Assembly (NCBI GenBank): GCA_023416545.1
Contig: JAEZHO010000380.1
Span: forward strand, 1 to 6,101
DNA: 6,101 nt
Source: Pseudomonadota bacterium
GTDB lineage: Bacteria; Pseudomonadota; Alphaproteobacteria; Rhizobiales; Rhizobiaceae
Reading direction: 5' to 3'
The notes under the pieces are model-generated. The model had not been told where the DNA came from, searched no databases, and saw only the letters and a program-made list of their open reading frames with translations. Shown one piece after another: positions 6,001 to 6,101 of the stretch (position 1 is the first letter of the stretch; every line of letters starts with the position of its first letter). Position numbers and translations under genes: made by a program.

Positions 6001-6101
6001 ATGACAGATGTTCTCTATCTTGCACATGACCTGAGCGACGCTGCGGTCCGTCGGCGTGTCCTGATGCTGAAGGCCGGCGGGGCACGGGTCACCGTGGCCG
6101 G
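6001..6101 (+). CDS. exoL: Succinoglycan glycosyltransferase ExoL, N-terminal start (partial)
   Basis: Only the first 33 residues are present before the window ends. They start MTDVLYLAHDLSDAAVRRRV and continue LMLKAGGARVTVA. The pattern of a short beta strand, a His/Asp-containing loop, an Arg-rich helix and a GGARVTVAG strand is typical of the first Rossmann unit of a GT-B type glycosyltransferase, and matches ExoL as remembered. In S. meliloti ExoL is required for addition of the third sugar of the succinoglycan repeat. It follows exoK in the same direction after a 44-bp gap without a terminator-like hairpin, so it probably belongs to the exoH-exoK operon. The catalytic part is outside the window, so identity rests on these residues and the conserved gene order. 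Confidence 0.8.
   Translation, partial: MTDVLYLAHDLSDAAVRRRVLMLKAGGARVTVA

Noticed and set aside
4808..6085. A 425-codon reverse frame opposite exoH, exoK and the exoL start
   Set aside because: It runs antisense across three recognised genes. Its length comes from the codon bias of the intact GH16 gene on the other strand.

Overview
This window is a segment of a succinoglycan-type (exo) exopolysaccharide gene cluster from an alphaproteobacterium, most likely a member of the Rhizobiaceae or a close relative. The gene set and order exoU-exoV-exoW-exoT-exoH-exoK-exoL, high GC content, and tightly packed or overlapping reading frames all support this. The gene names rest on recognising protein motifs and shared gene order with the Sinorhizobium meliloti exo cluster. 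No database search was possible, so species-level identity is not claimed.

Layout. Positions 1-221 hold the last 72 codons of a rightward glycosyltransferase, exoU. It ends tail-to-tail with a leftward pair, exoW then exoV (2136 down to 212), which share an ATGA stop/start overlap. A 94-bp divergent gap (2137-2230) separates exoW from the rightward flippase-like gene exoT (2231-3694). A 312-bp non-coding stretch (3695-4006), visibly richer in A+T than its surroundings, follows. It holds an inverted repeat and a spaced direct repeat, and probably carries the promoter of the next operon. That operon is exoH (4007-5155), exoK (5159-5956) and exoL (from 6001, cut off by the window end), all rightward and closely spaced.

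How the genes work together. In the known S. meliloti pathway an octasaccharide (one galactose, seven glucoses) is built on a lipid carrier at the inner face of the cytoplasmic membrane. ExoL adds an early glucose, ExoU and ExoW add late side-chain glucoses, ExoH adds succinyl groups, and ExoV places a pyruvyl ketal on the side-chain end. ExoT helps move or polymerise the units across the membrane. Exported ExoK cuts the nascent polymer to adjust its length. The window therefore covers assembly, decoration, export and trimming of one polymer.

I see no RNA gene, insertion sequence, CRISPR array or integration scar, and no sign of a wholly new system. The points most worth a second look are the non-coding region between exoT and exoH, where S. 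meliloti carries exoI, the probable TTG start of exoH, and the 10-bp convergent overlap of exoU and exoV.
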